NCBI RefSeq assembly: GCF_000378825.1
Contig: NZ_KB900388.1
Location: 3,939,654 to 4,003,653 of the forward strand
DNA: 64,000 nucleotides
Direction of reading: 5' to 3'
Source of the DNA: Salinispora vitiensis
GTDB lineage: Bacteria; Actinomycetota; Actinomycetes; Mycobacteriales; Micromonosporaceae
Shown: piece by piece, positions 52,887 through 63,067 of the stretch
Numbering within the stretch: position 1 is the first letter of the stretch
How the letters are laid out: each line of letters opens with the position of its first letter
The notes under the pieces: model-generated
Databases searched by the model: none
What the model saw: the letters and a program-made list of their open reading frames with translations, nothing else
What the model was told of the DNA's origin: nothing
Program-made: the position numbers and the translations under genes

Positions 52887-53650
52887 TCATGGGTGAGGCG
52901 GCCCGGTTCCGTTGAGGTCGGCCGCCACAAAGAAGGCAGCTGCTCGGGTGCCAACCCTCAGTTTCCGTCGGGGGCGTGCCGCCCCGATCGGCGGAACCCG
53001 GCGCCCCCGCACGATCACCCCGATCACCGCAGCCGGCCGAAGCACCGAAGCGACGGCGGAAAGCATTCCTGCAGGCCACGACCAGCATGATCGCCGGTCC
53101 ACTCCGTCTGTTCGCCGTATGGGACATCGGTCACGACGAGATCCGGTTCGCTGTCTCCGACCGCTGCGGCCAGCGCCGTAGGGTCGAAGACGTCGGCCTG
53201 CCGAACGGCATACGGCAGGGGCCCGCCAGCAGCCTTGAGTCGGAGGCTCAACCGTCCCGCCGCGGCCGAGGCCGCGGCGTAGCTGGGCTTGCCGAAGCGT
53301 TGCGCCCGCTCGGTCAACTGCACGGCCCGTGCCGCCAGACCGCCGTCGGCGAGCAGATCCATATTGGCTGTCGCCAACGGCAGGGCCGCGGCGGCGTCGA
53401 TGTCCGAGGCCAACAGTCGCTCAATCGACCGTCGGTGCAAAATCCCAAGCACGGTCAGTAGGTGACCGCTGCCGCAGCACGGATCCCACAGGACCATTGG
53501 TTTGGTGCCACCGCGTATGTCAAGCGCGTGTTGGAACACCTCGGACGCGAGCCGCACGGGGAAGGCGGGAAAGCCGGGTGCAGAACGGAGTACCGCCCCG
53601 CTTGCGAAGTCGCCGTAGTCGTCCCGGGTCGTCTCGTACCGATAGCCCAC
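52887..53650 (-). pseudogene. AviRa-like 23S rRNA methyltransferase, frameshifted
   Basis: Reading leftward from GTG 53650, the frame gives YRYETTRDDYGDFASGAV, PGFPAFPVRLASEVF, WDPCCGSGHLLTVLG, RFGKPSYAAA and DVPYGEQTEW, the features of AviRa, which methylates G2535 of 23S rRNA for avilamycin resistance. After about residue 190 this frame drifts (GLQECFPPS) and stops at 53024. The family C-terminus continues in another frame: PAGMLSAVASVLRPAAVIGV, then KLRVGTRAAAFFVAADL, ending at 52887. The break, near 53066-53080, equals loss of one base. Either a true inactivation or a sequencing error; intact length would be about 255 residues. A TTG at 53683 is an alternative start. Confidence 0.72.
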
Positions 53651-53914
53651 TGTGCTCCGATCTCTCCACGGGCAGGGTAGCAATTAGTGTGGCGGGTGTT
53701 GCGGCTCAGCTACGCCCCCGCGAGAAGCGGCACGCATACCTTGAAATCGGCTGTCTGGTCTAGATGCCATGGAATACCGCCGCGCTCTCCCCGAAGACAC
53801 CTGGGCCAACGCAGAGGTATCCGGGACGGGGGCCCGGTCCGGCCCACGCCGAGGCGGTGTGGGCTCCTGGTGTGGTGATGCCGCCGGCATCACCAAGGAC
53901 AATGCCGTGGTCCG

Positions 53915-54976
53915 TCAGCGCAGGGGGGTGTGTGCGGGTTCGACCCGTTCGGCCGGAGGGGGCGGCGGTGGGGCGGTGCCGTCGCCGAAGGGGCGACCAC
54001 CCAGCTCCCCCCGACCGTGCGGTGTCAGCCAGTTCGCCAGGTCTGGGCCGAGCGGGACGATCGCGGTCGGGTTGAGGTCCCCGTGCACCGCGTAATAGTG
54101 CCGTTTGATGTGATCGAAGTCGATGGTGTCCCCGAACCCGGGGGTCTGGAACAGGTCCCGGGCGTACGCCCAGAGCACCGGCATCTCGGTCAACTTGCTG
54201 CGGTTGCACTTGAAGTGGCCGTGGTAGACCGGGTCGAAGCGGACCAGCGTGGTGAACAGCCGTACGTCCGCCTCGGTGATCGTCTCCCCGACCAGGTAGC
54301 GGCGTTCGGCGAGCCGGTCGCTCAGCCAGTCCAGCCGGTCGAACAGCCGCCGGTACGCCCGGTCGTACGCCGACTGGCTGCCGGCGAAGCCGCACCGGTA
54401 GACCCCGTTGTTGACATCGGCGAAGACCACCGCGTTCACCTCGTCGATCTCGTCCCGGAGTCGCTGCGGATAGAGCTCCGGTGCCCCGTCACGGTGGTAC
54501 GCGGTCCACTCGGTGGACAGGTCGAGGCTCATCTGCGCGAAGTCGTTGGTCACCACCTGCCCGGTCGGTACGTCGACGATCGCCGGTACCGTGATCCCGC
54601 GGTCGTAGCCGGGGAAGCGGGCGAAGTAGGCGTCCGCCAGCCGTTCGATGTCGAGCACCGGATCCCGGCCACCGGGGTCGAGGTCGAAGCTCCAGCTTCG
54701 CCGGTCGTGGGTCGGGCCGGCGATCGCCATCGAGAGGACGTCCTCCAGCCCGAGGAGCCGTCGGACGATGACCAGCCGGTTCGCCCACGGGCAGGCGCGA
54801 CTCACCGCCAGCCGGTACCGCCCCGGCTCCACCGGCCAGCCGTCCCCGCCGTCGGCGGTGATCCGGGTGGCGATGTAGCGCTGATCCCGGGTGAACTCGC
54901 CGCCCGGCTCGACGTACCGTCCGCCGGTGCGGCGCGGCGCCGCCTCGCCGCTGCCCGCCGTCGCGCCCTCGGTCAC
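53915..54976 (-). CDS. Glutathione-transferase-like enzyme (glutathionyl-hydroquinone reductase family)
   Basis: 353 residues. The active-site motif is SRACPWANRLVIVRRLLGL with the Xi-class Cys (CPWA). TVPAIVDVPTGQVVTNDFAQM, NNGVYRCGFAGSQSAYDRAYRRLFDRLDWL and FTTLVRFDPVYHGHFKCN follow, diagnostic of the YqjG/ECM4 group that reduces thiol-conjugated hydroquinones. Actinomycetes use mycothiol instead of glutathione, so the thiol partner may differ. GTG 54976 after GAGGGGG is chosen; longer frames overlap the non-coding 5' region. It lies between nuoH and nuoI on the opposite strand. Confidence 0.87.
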   Translation of the reverse strand: MTEGATAGSGEAAPRRTGGRYVEPGGEFTRDQRYIATRITADGGDGWPVEPGRYRLAVSRACPWANRLVIVRRLLGLEDVLSMAIAGPTHDRRSWSFDLDPGGRDPVLDIERLADAYFARFPGYDRGITVPAIVDVPTGQVVTNDFAQMSLDLSTEWTAYHRDGAPELYPQRLRDEIDEVNAVVFADVNNGVYRCGFAGSQSAYDRAYRRLFDRLDWLSDRLAERRYLVGETITEADVRLFTTLVRFDPVYHGHFKCNRSKLTEMPVLWAYARDLFQTPGFGDTIDFDHIKRHYYAVHGDLNPTAIVPLGPDLANWLTPHGRGELGGRPFGDGTAPPPPPPAERVEPAHTPLR

Positions 54977-55214
54977 GCCGCCCCCTCTGGTCGTCGCGAT
55001 GCGCCCACCACCCATCATCGCCGGATCAGTCGGTGCGCGAAGCGTCGCGCCGTAACCCGGCCGCGCCTCGCCCGACCGATGGGTCACCCGCCGGCGGTGG
55101 CCGACAGCCGCAGCTGGCCCCGGCCGACGGTCGCCACCCGCACCGGCCGTCCGCCGCAGCCCGCACCCGGGTGGTGGTCGCGCCCGCCGGGGGGCACAGG
55201 GCAGGATGGTCGGC

Positions 55215-55946
55215 ATGACCGACCCCAGCGAGCGCAGCGACCCGGCCGACGGTGAGCGCAGCCTTCCCGGCGCGGGCCTGGTCAAGGGGCTCGCGGTCAC
55301 GCTGAAGACGATGACCCGCCGCTCGGCCACTCAGCAGTACCCGGATGTCGCCCCGGCGTTGCCGCCGCGCTCGCGCGGTGTGATCGCACTCCTCGCGGAG
55401 AACTGCACGGTCTGCATGCTCTGCGCCCGCGAGTGTCCGGACTGGTGCATCTATATCGACTCGCACAAGGAGGAGGTGGTGGTGCCCGGGGCGGCCCGCG
55501 CCCGGCAGCGCAACGTGCTGGACCGGTTCGACATCGACTTCTCGCTCTGCATGTACTGCGGGATCTGCATCGAGGTCTGCCCGTTCGACGCGCTCTACTG
55601 GTCCCCGGAGTTCGAGTACGCCGAGTACGACATCAAGGACCTCCTGCACGACAAGGAGCACCTCGGCGAGTGGATGGGCACCGTACCGCCGCCGCCCGCG
55701 CACGACCCGAACGGCGAGCCGGCCAAGGAAGAGACCGCCGCCACGCGGAAAGCCGCGATCCCGACCAACCCCGCCGAGCGCCCGACGGCCGCTCCGCCCC
55801 GCTCCACCGAGCGCCCGACGGCCGCCCCGCCCCGCTCCACCGAACGCCCGGCGGCCGCCCCGCCCCGTGCCGCGGATCGCCCCCCGCCCCGACCCGGGGC
55901 CCGACCAGCCGGGGACACCGCAACCGGGGAAGGCCCGACCCCGTGA
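55215..55946 (+). CDS. nuoI: NADH-quinone oxidoreductase subunit I
   Basis: 243 residues, the two-[4Fe-4S] ferredoxin-like subunit. The ligand sets are CTVCMLCARECP and CMYCGICIEVCP. The C-terminal ~80 residues are a Pro/Arg/Thr-rich tail with three ERPTAAPPRST-like repeats, unusual for NuoI. ATG 55215 is favoured; ATG 55206 adds three residues. The stop overlaps the nuoJ start (GTGA), beginning a run of coupled nuo genes. Confidence 0.93.
   Translation: MTDPSERSDPADGERSLPGAGLVKGLAVTLKTMTRRSATQQYPDVAPALPPRSRGVIALLAENCTVCMLCARECPDWCIYIDSHKEEVVVPGAARARQRNVLDRFDIDFSLCMYCGICIEVCPFDALYWSPEFEYAEYDIKDLLHDKEHLGEWMGTVPPPPAHDPNGEPAKEETAATRKAAIPTNPAERPTAAPPRSTERPTAAPPRSTERPAAAPPRAADRPPPRPGARPAGDTATGEGPTP
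55776..55874 (+). repeat. Three tandem 33-bp repeats coding the NuoI tail
   Basis: Units start at 55776, 55809 and 55842 and encode ERPTAAPPRST twice and a variant (ERPAAAPPRAA). They keep the frame. Confidence 0.92.
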
Positions 55947-56542
55947 CCGGCACCGACGCGCTGCTGCTCGCCCTGGGCGCGCTGGCGGTCGGCTCCGGCG
56001 CCCTGGCGGTAGCCACCCGGCACTTGGTCCGGGCCGGCCTCTACCTGGTGCTCTGCCTCGCCGCGGTGGCCGGGATGTACCTGGTCCTCACCGCCGAGCT
56101 GGTCGCCTGGGTGCAGGTGCTGATCTACGTGGGGGCGGTGGTGGTGCTGCTGCTCTTCGCGGTGATGCTCACCCGTGCCCCGATCGGCGCCTCCACCGAC
56201 CTGGACCGACCGGGTTGGCCGGCTGCCCTGATCGGCGGCGGCACCGGGCTCGGGCTGGCCGCGCTGCTGGTGGACGCGTACCGGTGGTCGTCGGTGCCGC
56301 TACCCACGGCCGGTAGCGCCGAACGGATCGGGGAGCAGATCTTCGGCAGTTGGGTGCTGCCCTTCGAGGTGCTCTCGGTGCTGCTGCTCGCCGCCCTGGT
56401 GGGGGCGATCATCCTGTCCCGCCCGGACATCGGACGGTCACCGGTGGGCCCGGCCGGCGGCAGCGGGGCGGACGAGACCCCCGCCGCAACCCCCACCGAG
56501 ACCCCAACCGGGACCTCCACCGAAGGCAGGCGGTCCCGTTGA
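55943..56542 (+). CDS. nuoJ: NADH-quinone oxidoreductase subunit J
   Basis: 199 residues with five predicted transmembrane helices. LVRAGLYLVLCLAAVAGMYLVLTAELVAWVQVLIYVGAVVVLLLF is split here into its key motif VQVLIYVGAVVVLLLFAVML, characteristic of NuoJ. A Pro/Thr-rich C-terminal tail of about 35 residues follows. GTG start overlaps the nuoI stop, and its own stop overlaps the nuoK start. Confidence 0.93.
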   Translation: MTGTDALLLALGALAVGSGALAVATRHLVRAGLYLVLCLAAVAGMYLVLTAELVAWVQVLIYVGAVVVLLLFAVMLTRAPIGASTDLDRPGWPAALIGGGTGLGLAALLVDAYRWSSVPLPTAGSAERIGEQIFGSWVLPFEVLSVLLLAALVGAIILSRPDIGRSPVGPAGGSGADETPAATPTETPTGTSTEGRRSR

Positions 56543-56922
56543 GGCCGGTCATCCCCTACGTCACCGCCGCCCTGCTGTTCGGGCTCGGCACCTACGGAGT
56601 GCTGCGCCGCCGGAACGCCATCCTGGTGCTGATCGCGGTCGAGCTGATGCTGAACGCGGTGAACCTGATCCTGGTCACCGCCGACACCACGGTTCGGTCC
56701 CAGCTGCCGCACGGCGGCCAGGTCTTCGCGCTGTTCGTGATCGTGCTGGCCGCCGCCGAGGTGGGCGTCGGGCTGGCCATCGTGCTGCAGCTCTACCGGA
56801 TGCGCGCCAGCGTGGCCGTGGACGAGGTGCCGCTGGCCGAGCCCCCGTCGCCGAACGCCCCGGCCGAGCCGTCAGCGCCCCCGCCCGCCACGGCGGCCAC
56901 CACCGGGGAGGCAGACCGGTGA
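56539..56922 (+). CDS. nuoK: NADH-quinone oxidoreductase subunit K
   Basis: 127 residues with three transmembrane helices. The proton-channel Glu residues are in LVLIAVELMLNAVNLILV and FVIVLAAAEVGVGLAIVLQLYR. A Pro/Ala tail of about 28 residues is longer than usual. It starts with TTG, overlapping the nuoJ stop. Its 3' end lies in a 62-bp tandem duplication shared with the nuoL start. Confidence 0.92.
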   Translation: MRPVIPYVTAALLFGLGTYGVLRRRNAILVLIAVELMLNAVNLILVTADTTVRSQLPHGGQVFALFVIVLAAAEVGVGLAIVLQLYRMRASVAVDEVPLAEPPSPNAPAEPSAPPPATAATTGEADR

Positions 56923-56992
56923 CCACGCCCACCACGGCCGCCCCGCCCACCACGGCGGCCACCCCTGGGGAGGCAGACCGGTGAGCACGCCC
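56882..56992 (+). repeat. 62-bp offset tandem duplication spanning the nuoK-nuoL junction
   Basis: About 49 bases at 56882-56930 recur at 56944-56992 with a few differences. Each copy holds GGGGAGGCAGACCGGTGA, a ribosome-binding site followed by a GTGA start/stop overlap. Confidence 0.9.
56919..56982 (+). CDS. Possible 21-codon coupled mini-ORF between nuoK and nuoL
   Basis: A GTG at 56919, preceded by GGGGAGG, overlaps the nuoK stop (GTGA) and reads 21 Thr/Ala/Pro-rich codons to a TGA at 56980-56982 that overlaps the nuoL GTG at 56981. The frame arises from the 62-bp duplication. It may only relay ribosomes from nuoK to nuoL; no family resemblance is visible, and it could be translationally silent. 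Confidence 0.35.
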
Positions 56993-58926
56993 GTCCTGCT
57001 CGGCACGCTGCTGCCGGCCGTACCCCTGGTGGCTGGCCTGCTCGGGCTCCTGCTGCCGCCGGCGTCCCCGGAAGCCGGTACGGCCCGGCGGCGGGCCCGC
57101 CGGGCGGCGATCACCCTCGGGACGACCGGCGCGGCCCTGTCGTTACTCCTCGCCGTCGCCCTGCTGGCCACCCTCGACGCGCCGACCGAGGCCACCCGGA
57201 CCTGGGTCGACTTCGGCGGCCTGACGGTCACCCTCGGCGTCCGGCTGGACTCGACGGTGGCGCTGGTGGCGGTCGCCGTCGCCGCGGTGGCCCTCGCCGT
57301 GCAGGTCTACTCGATCGGCTACCTCCGGAACGGCCCGCACGACGAGGTGGACGTCGACCACCGCTACCCGCCGTACGCGGCCCAGATCAGCCTCTTCACC
57401 GCCGCGATGCTGCTGGTGGTGGTCGCCGGAGACCTCATCCTGCTGCTGATCGGCTGGGAGGTGATGGGCCTCTGCTCGTACCTCCTGATCGCCCATGAGC
57501 GACGGCTGCCCGCGGCACCCGGCGCCGCGATGAAGGCCTTCCTGGTGACCCGGGTGGGTGACGTCGGCTTCCTGCTCGGGATCGCGCTGCTCGGCGTCTC
57601 CGCGGGCAGCTTCCGGATCGCCGACGTGCTCAGCCACGACCACGCCACCGGCCTGCTCACCGCCGCCTGCCTGCTGTTGCTCGCCGGGGTGGCCGGCAAG
57701 AGCGCCCAGTTCCCGCTGCACACCTGGCTGCCCGACGCGATGGCCGGCCCCACCCCGATCTCCGCCCTGATCCACGCGGCGACCATGGTGGCCGCCGGGG
57801 TCTACGTCGTCGCCCGACTCTTCCCCCTCTTCGGGCAGGTGCCGGTCGCCCTGGCGGTGCTCGGCGTGCTGGCCTCGATCACCCTGCTGCTCGGCGCGTT
57901 CGCCGCCATCGCCCAGGACGACCTCAAGCGGGTCCTCGCCTGGTCAACGGTCTCCCAGCTGGGCTACTTGACCGGCGCGCTGGCCGTGGGGGCGCCCGCG
58001 GCGGCCCTGTTCCACCTGCTCACCCACGCCGCCTTCAAGGCGCTGCTCTTCCTCGCCGCGGGGGCGGTGATCCACGCCGCGGGTACCGCGCTGATGTCCC
58101 AGCTCGGTGGCCTGCGCCGGACGATGCCGGTGACCTTCTGGTCCATGCTGATCGGCCTCGGCGCGCTGGCCGGGCTGCCGCCGCTGTCCGGCTTCTTCAG
58201 CAAGGATTCCGTGCTGTACGCCGCCGAGGAAGCCGCCCGGCACGGCGGCCCCGCGCCGGCCTGGGTGGGCTGGTCGGTGTGGCTGGCCGGGCTGGTCGGG
58301 GTCGCCCTCACCGCCGGGTACGCCACCCGGCTGCTGCTGCGTACCTTCCTCGGCGCACCCCGCAGCCCGCTCCGTCAGCCGCACGACCCGCCCGCGGTGC
58401 TGCGCTGGCCGGTGCTGCTGCTGACCGTCCCGGCGGCGCTGCTCGGTCTGGCCGGATTCTCCGGAACCTTCGCCCGGTGGCTCGAGCCGTACGGGTCGGC
58501 CACCCGGCAGCGCCCGTCGGACTTGCTGCCCGCCGACCCGCTGGTGCACGTCGGCCCGACCGTGCTGCTGCCGCTCGCCCTGCTGGCGCTCGGGGCGGGG
58601 CTCGCCTGGGCCCGCTGGCGACGAGATCCGGGCGGTGACCCGGCCGTGCTGCTGGGTCCGCTGCGACCGCTCTCGGCTCGCGCGTTCTGGCTCGACGACC
58701 TCCAGCACACCCTGGTGGTACGCCCGATCGTGCGGCTCGCCGCTGGCGCGCGTACCGCCGACGAGGTGGTGGTGGACGGCGCGGTCACCGGCAGCGGCCG
58801 GGTCGCCTGGTGGCTCGGGGGCGGGCTGGCGGCGTGGCACCGCGCCACGCTGCCCCGGGCCGCCGCCGGTGTGCTGGCCGGCGCGCTGCTGATCGGGCTG
58901 GCGGCCGTGTTGATCGGAGGCGACGC

Positions 58927-58930
<4 letters not shown>
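56981..58930 (+). CDS. nuoL: NADH-quinone oxidoreductase subunit L
   Basis: 649 residues with about 16 transmembrane helices, an antiporter-like proton pump subunit. Key motifs: LILLLIGWEVMGLCSYLLI with the channel Glu, LLLLAGVAGKSAQFPLHTWLPDAMAGPTPISALIHAATMVAAGVYV (lysine and His motif, e.g. KSAQFPLHTWLPDAM), and LLTHAAFKALLFLAAGAVIHA. A C-terminal long helix part is present. GTG start with GGGGAGG upstream in copy B of the duplication. It overlaps nuoM by ATGA. Confidence 0.94.
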
Positions 58931-60438
<1,508 letters not shown>

Positions 60439-60457
60439 GCTGGCTGGAGGTACGGGC

Positions 60458-62026
60458 ATGAGCATGGTGCAGACCGTCGACAACATCGCGCTGCTGCCGG
60501 CGTACCTGGCCGCCGGGACGGCGGTGCTGGTGCTCCTCGCCGACCTGCTGGTGGCCCGGGCGCGGGTCACCGTCTCCGCCGCCGCGCTCGGTGCGCTCGC
60601 CACCGCCGCCGGCGCGATCCTCGTCGGCGGCGGCGGCGAACGCCGTACCTTCTGCGTCGGCGCCGACTGCTCGTACGTCTTCGGGGGCCGGGCCGCCCTG
60701 GTCGCCGTGCTTGTCGCGCTGCTCACCCTGGGCGTGCTGGGGCTCTCCGGGCCGCTGCTGCGGGCCGGGGCGACGCCGGTGGGCGAGTACTGTTTCCTCC
60801 TCGCCGCGTCGATGACCGGCGGGGTGGCGCTCGGCGCGGCCGGTGACCTGATCACCCTGATCGTGGCGCTGGAGACCCTAACCCTGCCGCTGTACGTCTT
60901 GGTGGGCCTGCGCCGGGGCAGCCTGGCCAGCATCGAGGCGGCGGTGACCTTCTTCGTGGTCAGCGTGGTCGCCACGACGCTGAGCCTGCTCGGGGCGGCC
61001 CTGCTCTACGCGACCACCGGCGCGCTGCACCTCGGCCGGCTCGGGGTGCTCTTCGCCGAGCAGCCGGAGCTGCTCGACATCCCGCTGACCACGGTCGCCG
61101 TGGCGCTGGTCGTGGTGGGGCTGACGGTCAAGGTGGCGGCGGTGCCCTTCCACGCCTGGGCGCCCACCACCTACGACGGCGCGCCGCTGCCGGTGGCCGC
61201 GTACCTCTCCACGGTCTCGAAGCTCGGCGGGGTGGTCGCCCTGCTCGCGGTGGTGCAGCACGCCCTGCCGGCCCGGACCACCGGCCCGGTGCTCGCGCTG
61301 CTCGCGGTGTTGACCATGACCGTCGGCAACTTGGTGGCGCTGCGCCAGCGCCGCACCGTACGGCTGCTCGCCTGGTCCTCGGTGGCCCAGGCGGGCTACA
61401 TCCTCGCGCCGCTCGGCGCGCTGGCCCTCGCCGCGGGCCGCACCGGCGACGCCCGCGCCGCCGCGTACGCGGCAGCGGTGGCGTACACGGTCTTCTTCGT
61501 GGTCCTGGAGCTGGCGGCGTTCGCGGCCGTGGTCGCGCTGCGGCCGGCGGGCGCGGACGGCGGCACCCTCGACGAGTTGCGGGGCGCGGCCCGGCGCCGG
61601 CCGTGGGCGGCGGTGGGGCTGGCGCTGGCACTGGTCGGGCTCGCCGGTCTGCCGCCCGGTCTCGCCGGACTCTTCGCGAAGGTCACCGTGGTCCGGTCGC
61701 TGCTTGACGGCGGCGCCGGCTGGCTGGCCCTGGTGGTGGCGGTCAACGCGGTGCTCGGCCTGGCCTACTACCTGCGGGTTGTCGCCGCGCTCTGGTCCAC
61801 CGACCGGCCGGCAGCGGTGCCGACTGACCCGACCCCGGCAGCGGCGCCGACTGACCCGGCAGCGGCGACGGGTCCGGCGGTGACGGGTCCGGCGGTGGCG
61901 CCGGCCGAACCGGCAGCGGTGCTGGTCCGGGCCAAGCCGGTCGCGGCGGTCCTGGCGGTAGCGACGGTCGTGGCGCTGGTGGTCGGCTTCGCCCCGCAGC
62001 TCGTGCTCGACCTCGCCGCCCGCTGA
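60458..62026 (+). CDS. nuoN: NADH-quinone oxidoreductase subunit N
   Basis: 522 residues with about 14 transmembrane helices, the third antiporter-like subunit. Channel motifs include LITLIVALETLTLPLYVLVGL, LTVKVAAVPFHAWAPTTYDGAPLPVAAYL and VRLLAWSSVAQAGYIL. The loop before the last helix holds a Pro/Ala/Thr-rich stretch. ATG follows CTGGAGG. It is the last nuo gene; HtpX follows after about 120 bases. Confidence 0.94.
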   Translation: MSMVQTVDNIALLPAYLAAGTAVLVLLADLLVARARVTVSAAALGALATAAGAILVGGGGERRTFCVGADCSYVFGGRAALVAVLVALLTLGVLGLSGPLLRAGATPVGEYCFLLAASMTGGVALGAAGDLITLIVALETLTLPLYVLVGLRRGSLASIEAAVTFFVVSVVATTLSLLGAALLYATTGALHLGRLGVLFAEQPELLDIPLTTVAVALVVVGLTVKVAAVPFHAWAPTTYDGAPLPVAAYLSTVSKLGGVVALLAVVQHALPARTTGPVLALLAVLTMTVGNLVALRQRRTVRLLAWSSVAQAGYILAPLGALALAAGRTGDARAAAYAAAVAYTVFFVVLELAAFAAVVALRPAGADGGTLDELRGAARRRPWAAVGLALALVGLAGLPPGLAGLFAKVTVVRSLLDGGAGWLALVVAVNAVLGLAYYLRVVAALWSTDRPAAVPTDPTPAAAPTDPAAATGPAVTGPAVAPAEPAAVLVRAKPVAAVLAVATVVALVVGFAPQLVLDLAAR

Positions 62027-62149
62027 CCCCAGCGGGCCTACACCCCTCGTTACCAGGCATTTCACAGCCATATGACGGATGGTTGACGGGTACCGGTGGT
62101 GTTGAACCGGTCAGCGGACCAACGCGGTCCGCGCACCGAAGGAGTGACC

Positions 62150-63019
62150 GTGCACCATAACCGTCTGAAGACCGCCGCGCTGCTCGGCCTGCTCACCGCC
62201 CTGATTTTGGCGGTGGGCTACTGGTTCGGCGGCAGTGGCGGACTGGTGATCGCCGTCCTCATCTCGCTGGGGATGAACGGCGTCAGCTACTTCTACTCCG
62301 ACAAGCTCGCGCTGCGCGCGATGCGGGCGCAACCGGTCAATGAGGCACAGTTCCCCGAGCTCTACCAGATGGTGCGGGAACTGGCCAGCAAGGCCCGGCA
62401 GCCGATGCCCCGGCTCTACGTGAGTCCGACCAGACAGCCCAACGCGTTCGCAACCGGTCGGAACCCGGAGAACGCGGCCGTCTGTGTCACCCAGGGCATC
62501 GTCGAGATCCTCGACTACCGCGAGCTGCGTGGAGTCATCGGGCACGAGCTGTCGCACGTCTACAACCGGGACATTCTCATCTCCAGCGTGGCCGCCGGCC
62601 TGGCCGGCATCATCACCGCCCTGGCCAACCTGGCGTTCTTCATCCGGCTCGGGGGTGACGACGAGGAGGGGCGTAACCCGCTGGTGCTGCTGTTGACCAT
62701 GATCCTGGGCCCGATCGCCGCCACGCTGATCCAGCTTGCGATCGGCCGTAGCCGCGAGTTCCAGGCGGACGCCTCCGGCGCCCAGCTCACCCGGGATCCG
62801 TTGGCGTTGGCCAGCGCCCTCCAGAAGATCCACAAGGGCACCCAGGCGCGCCCGCTGCCGCCGCAGGGGCAGCTCACCAGCGCCGCCCACCTGATGATCG
62901 ACAACCCGTTCAAGGGCGGCGGGATGGCGGCGCTCTTCTCCACCCACCCCCGGATGGAGGAGCGGGTCGCCCGGCTGGAACAGATGGCCCGCAGCACCGG
63001 CCCCATCCAGCACCGCTGA
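62150..63019 (+). CDS. htpX: HtpX-like membrane zinc metalloprotease
   Basis: 289 residues, family M48B. Two N-terminal transmembrane helices (LLGLLTALILAVGYWFGG, GLVIAVLISLGMNGVSYFY), the active-site motif IGHELSHVYNRDI (HExxH), two further helices (IITALANLAFFI, LLTMILGPIAATLIQLAI) and the third zinc ligand in SREFQADASGAQLT. HtpX degrades misfolded membrane proteins. GTG 62150 is chosen because AAGGAG is five bases upstream; the frame opens farther left without a site. A strong hairpin follows. Confidence 0.92.
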   Translation: MHHNRLKTAALLGLLTALILAVGYWFGGSGGLVIAVLISLGMNGVSYFYSDKLALRAMRAQPVNEAQFPELYQMVRELASKARQPMPRLYVSPTRQPNAFATGRNPENAAVCVTQGIVEILDYRELRGVIGHELSHVYNRDILISSVAAGLAGIITALANLAFFIRLGGDDEEGRNPLVLLLTMILGPIAATLIQLAIGRSREFQADASGAQLTRDPLALASALQKIHKGTQARPLPPQGQLTSAAHLMIDNPFKGGGMAALFSTHPRMEERVARLEQMARSTGPIQHR

Positions 63020-63025
63020 ACCGGC

Positions 63026-63066
63026 GGGGTTCAGGCACCCTCCTCCCGGGTCGGTGCCTGAACCCC
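63026..63066 (+). terminator. Intrinsic-type hairpin after htpX
   Basis: GGGGTTCAGGCACC (63026-63039) pairs perfectly with GGTGCCTGAACCCC (63053-63066), a 14-base stem with a 13-base loop, seven bases after the htpX stop. No U run. It also lies next to the stop of the leftward DUF1275 gene. Confidence 0.85.
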
Positions 63067-63067
63067 C

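Noticed and set aside
52631..52954. 107-codon leftward frame with Ala-Ala-Pro repeats
   Set aside because: It arises from the 9-bp repeat and overlaps the broken methyltransferase tail; no recognisable protein.
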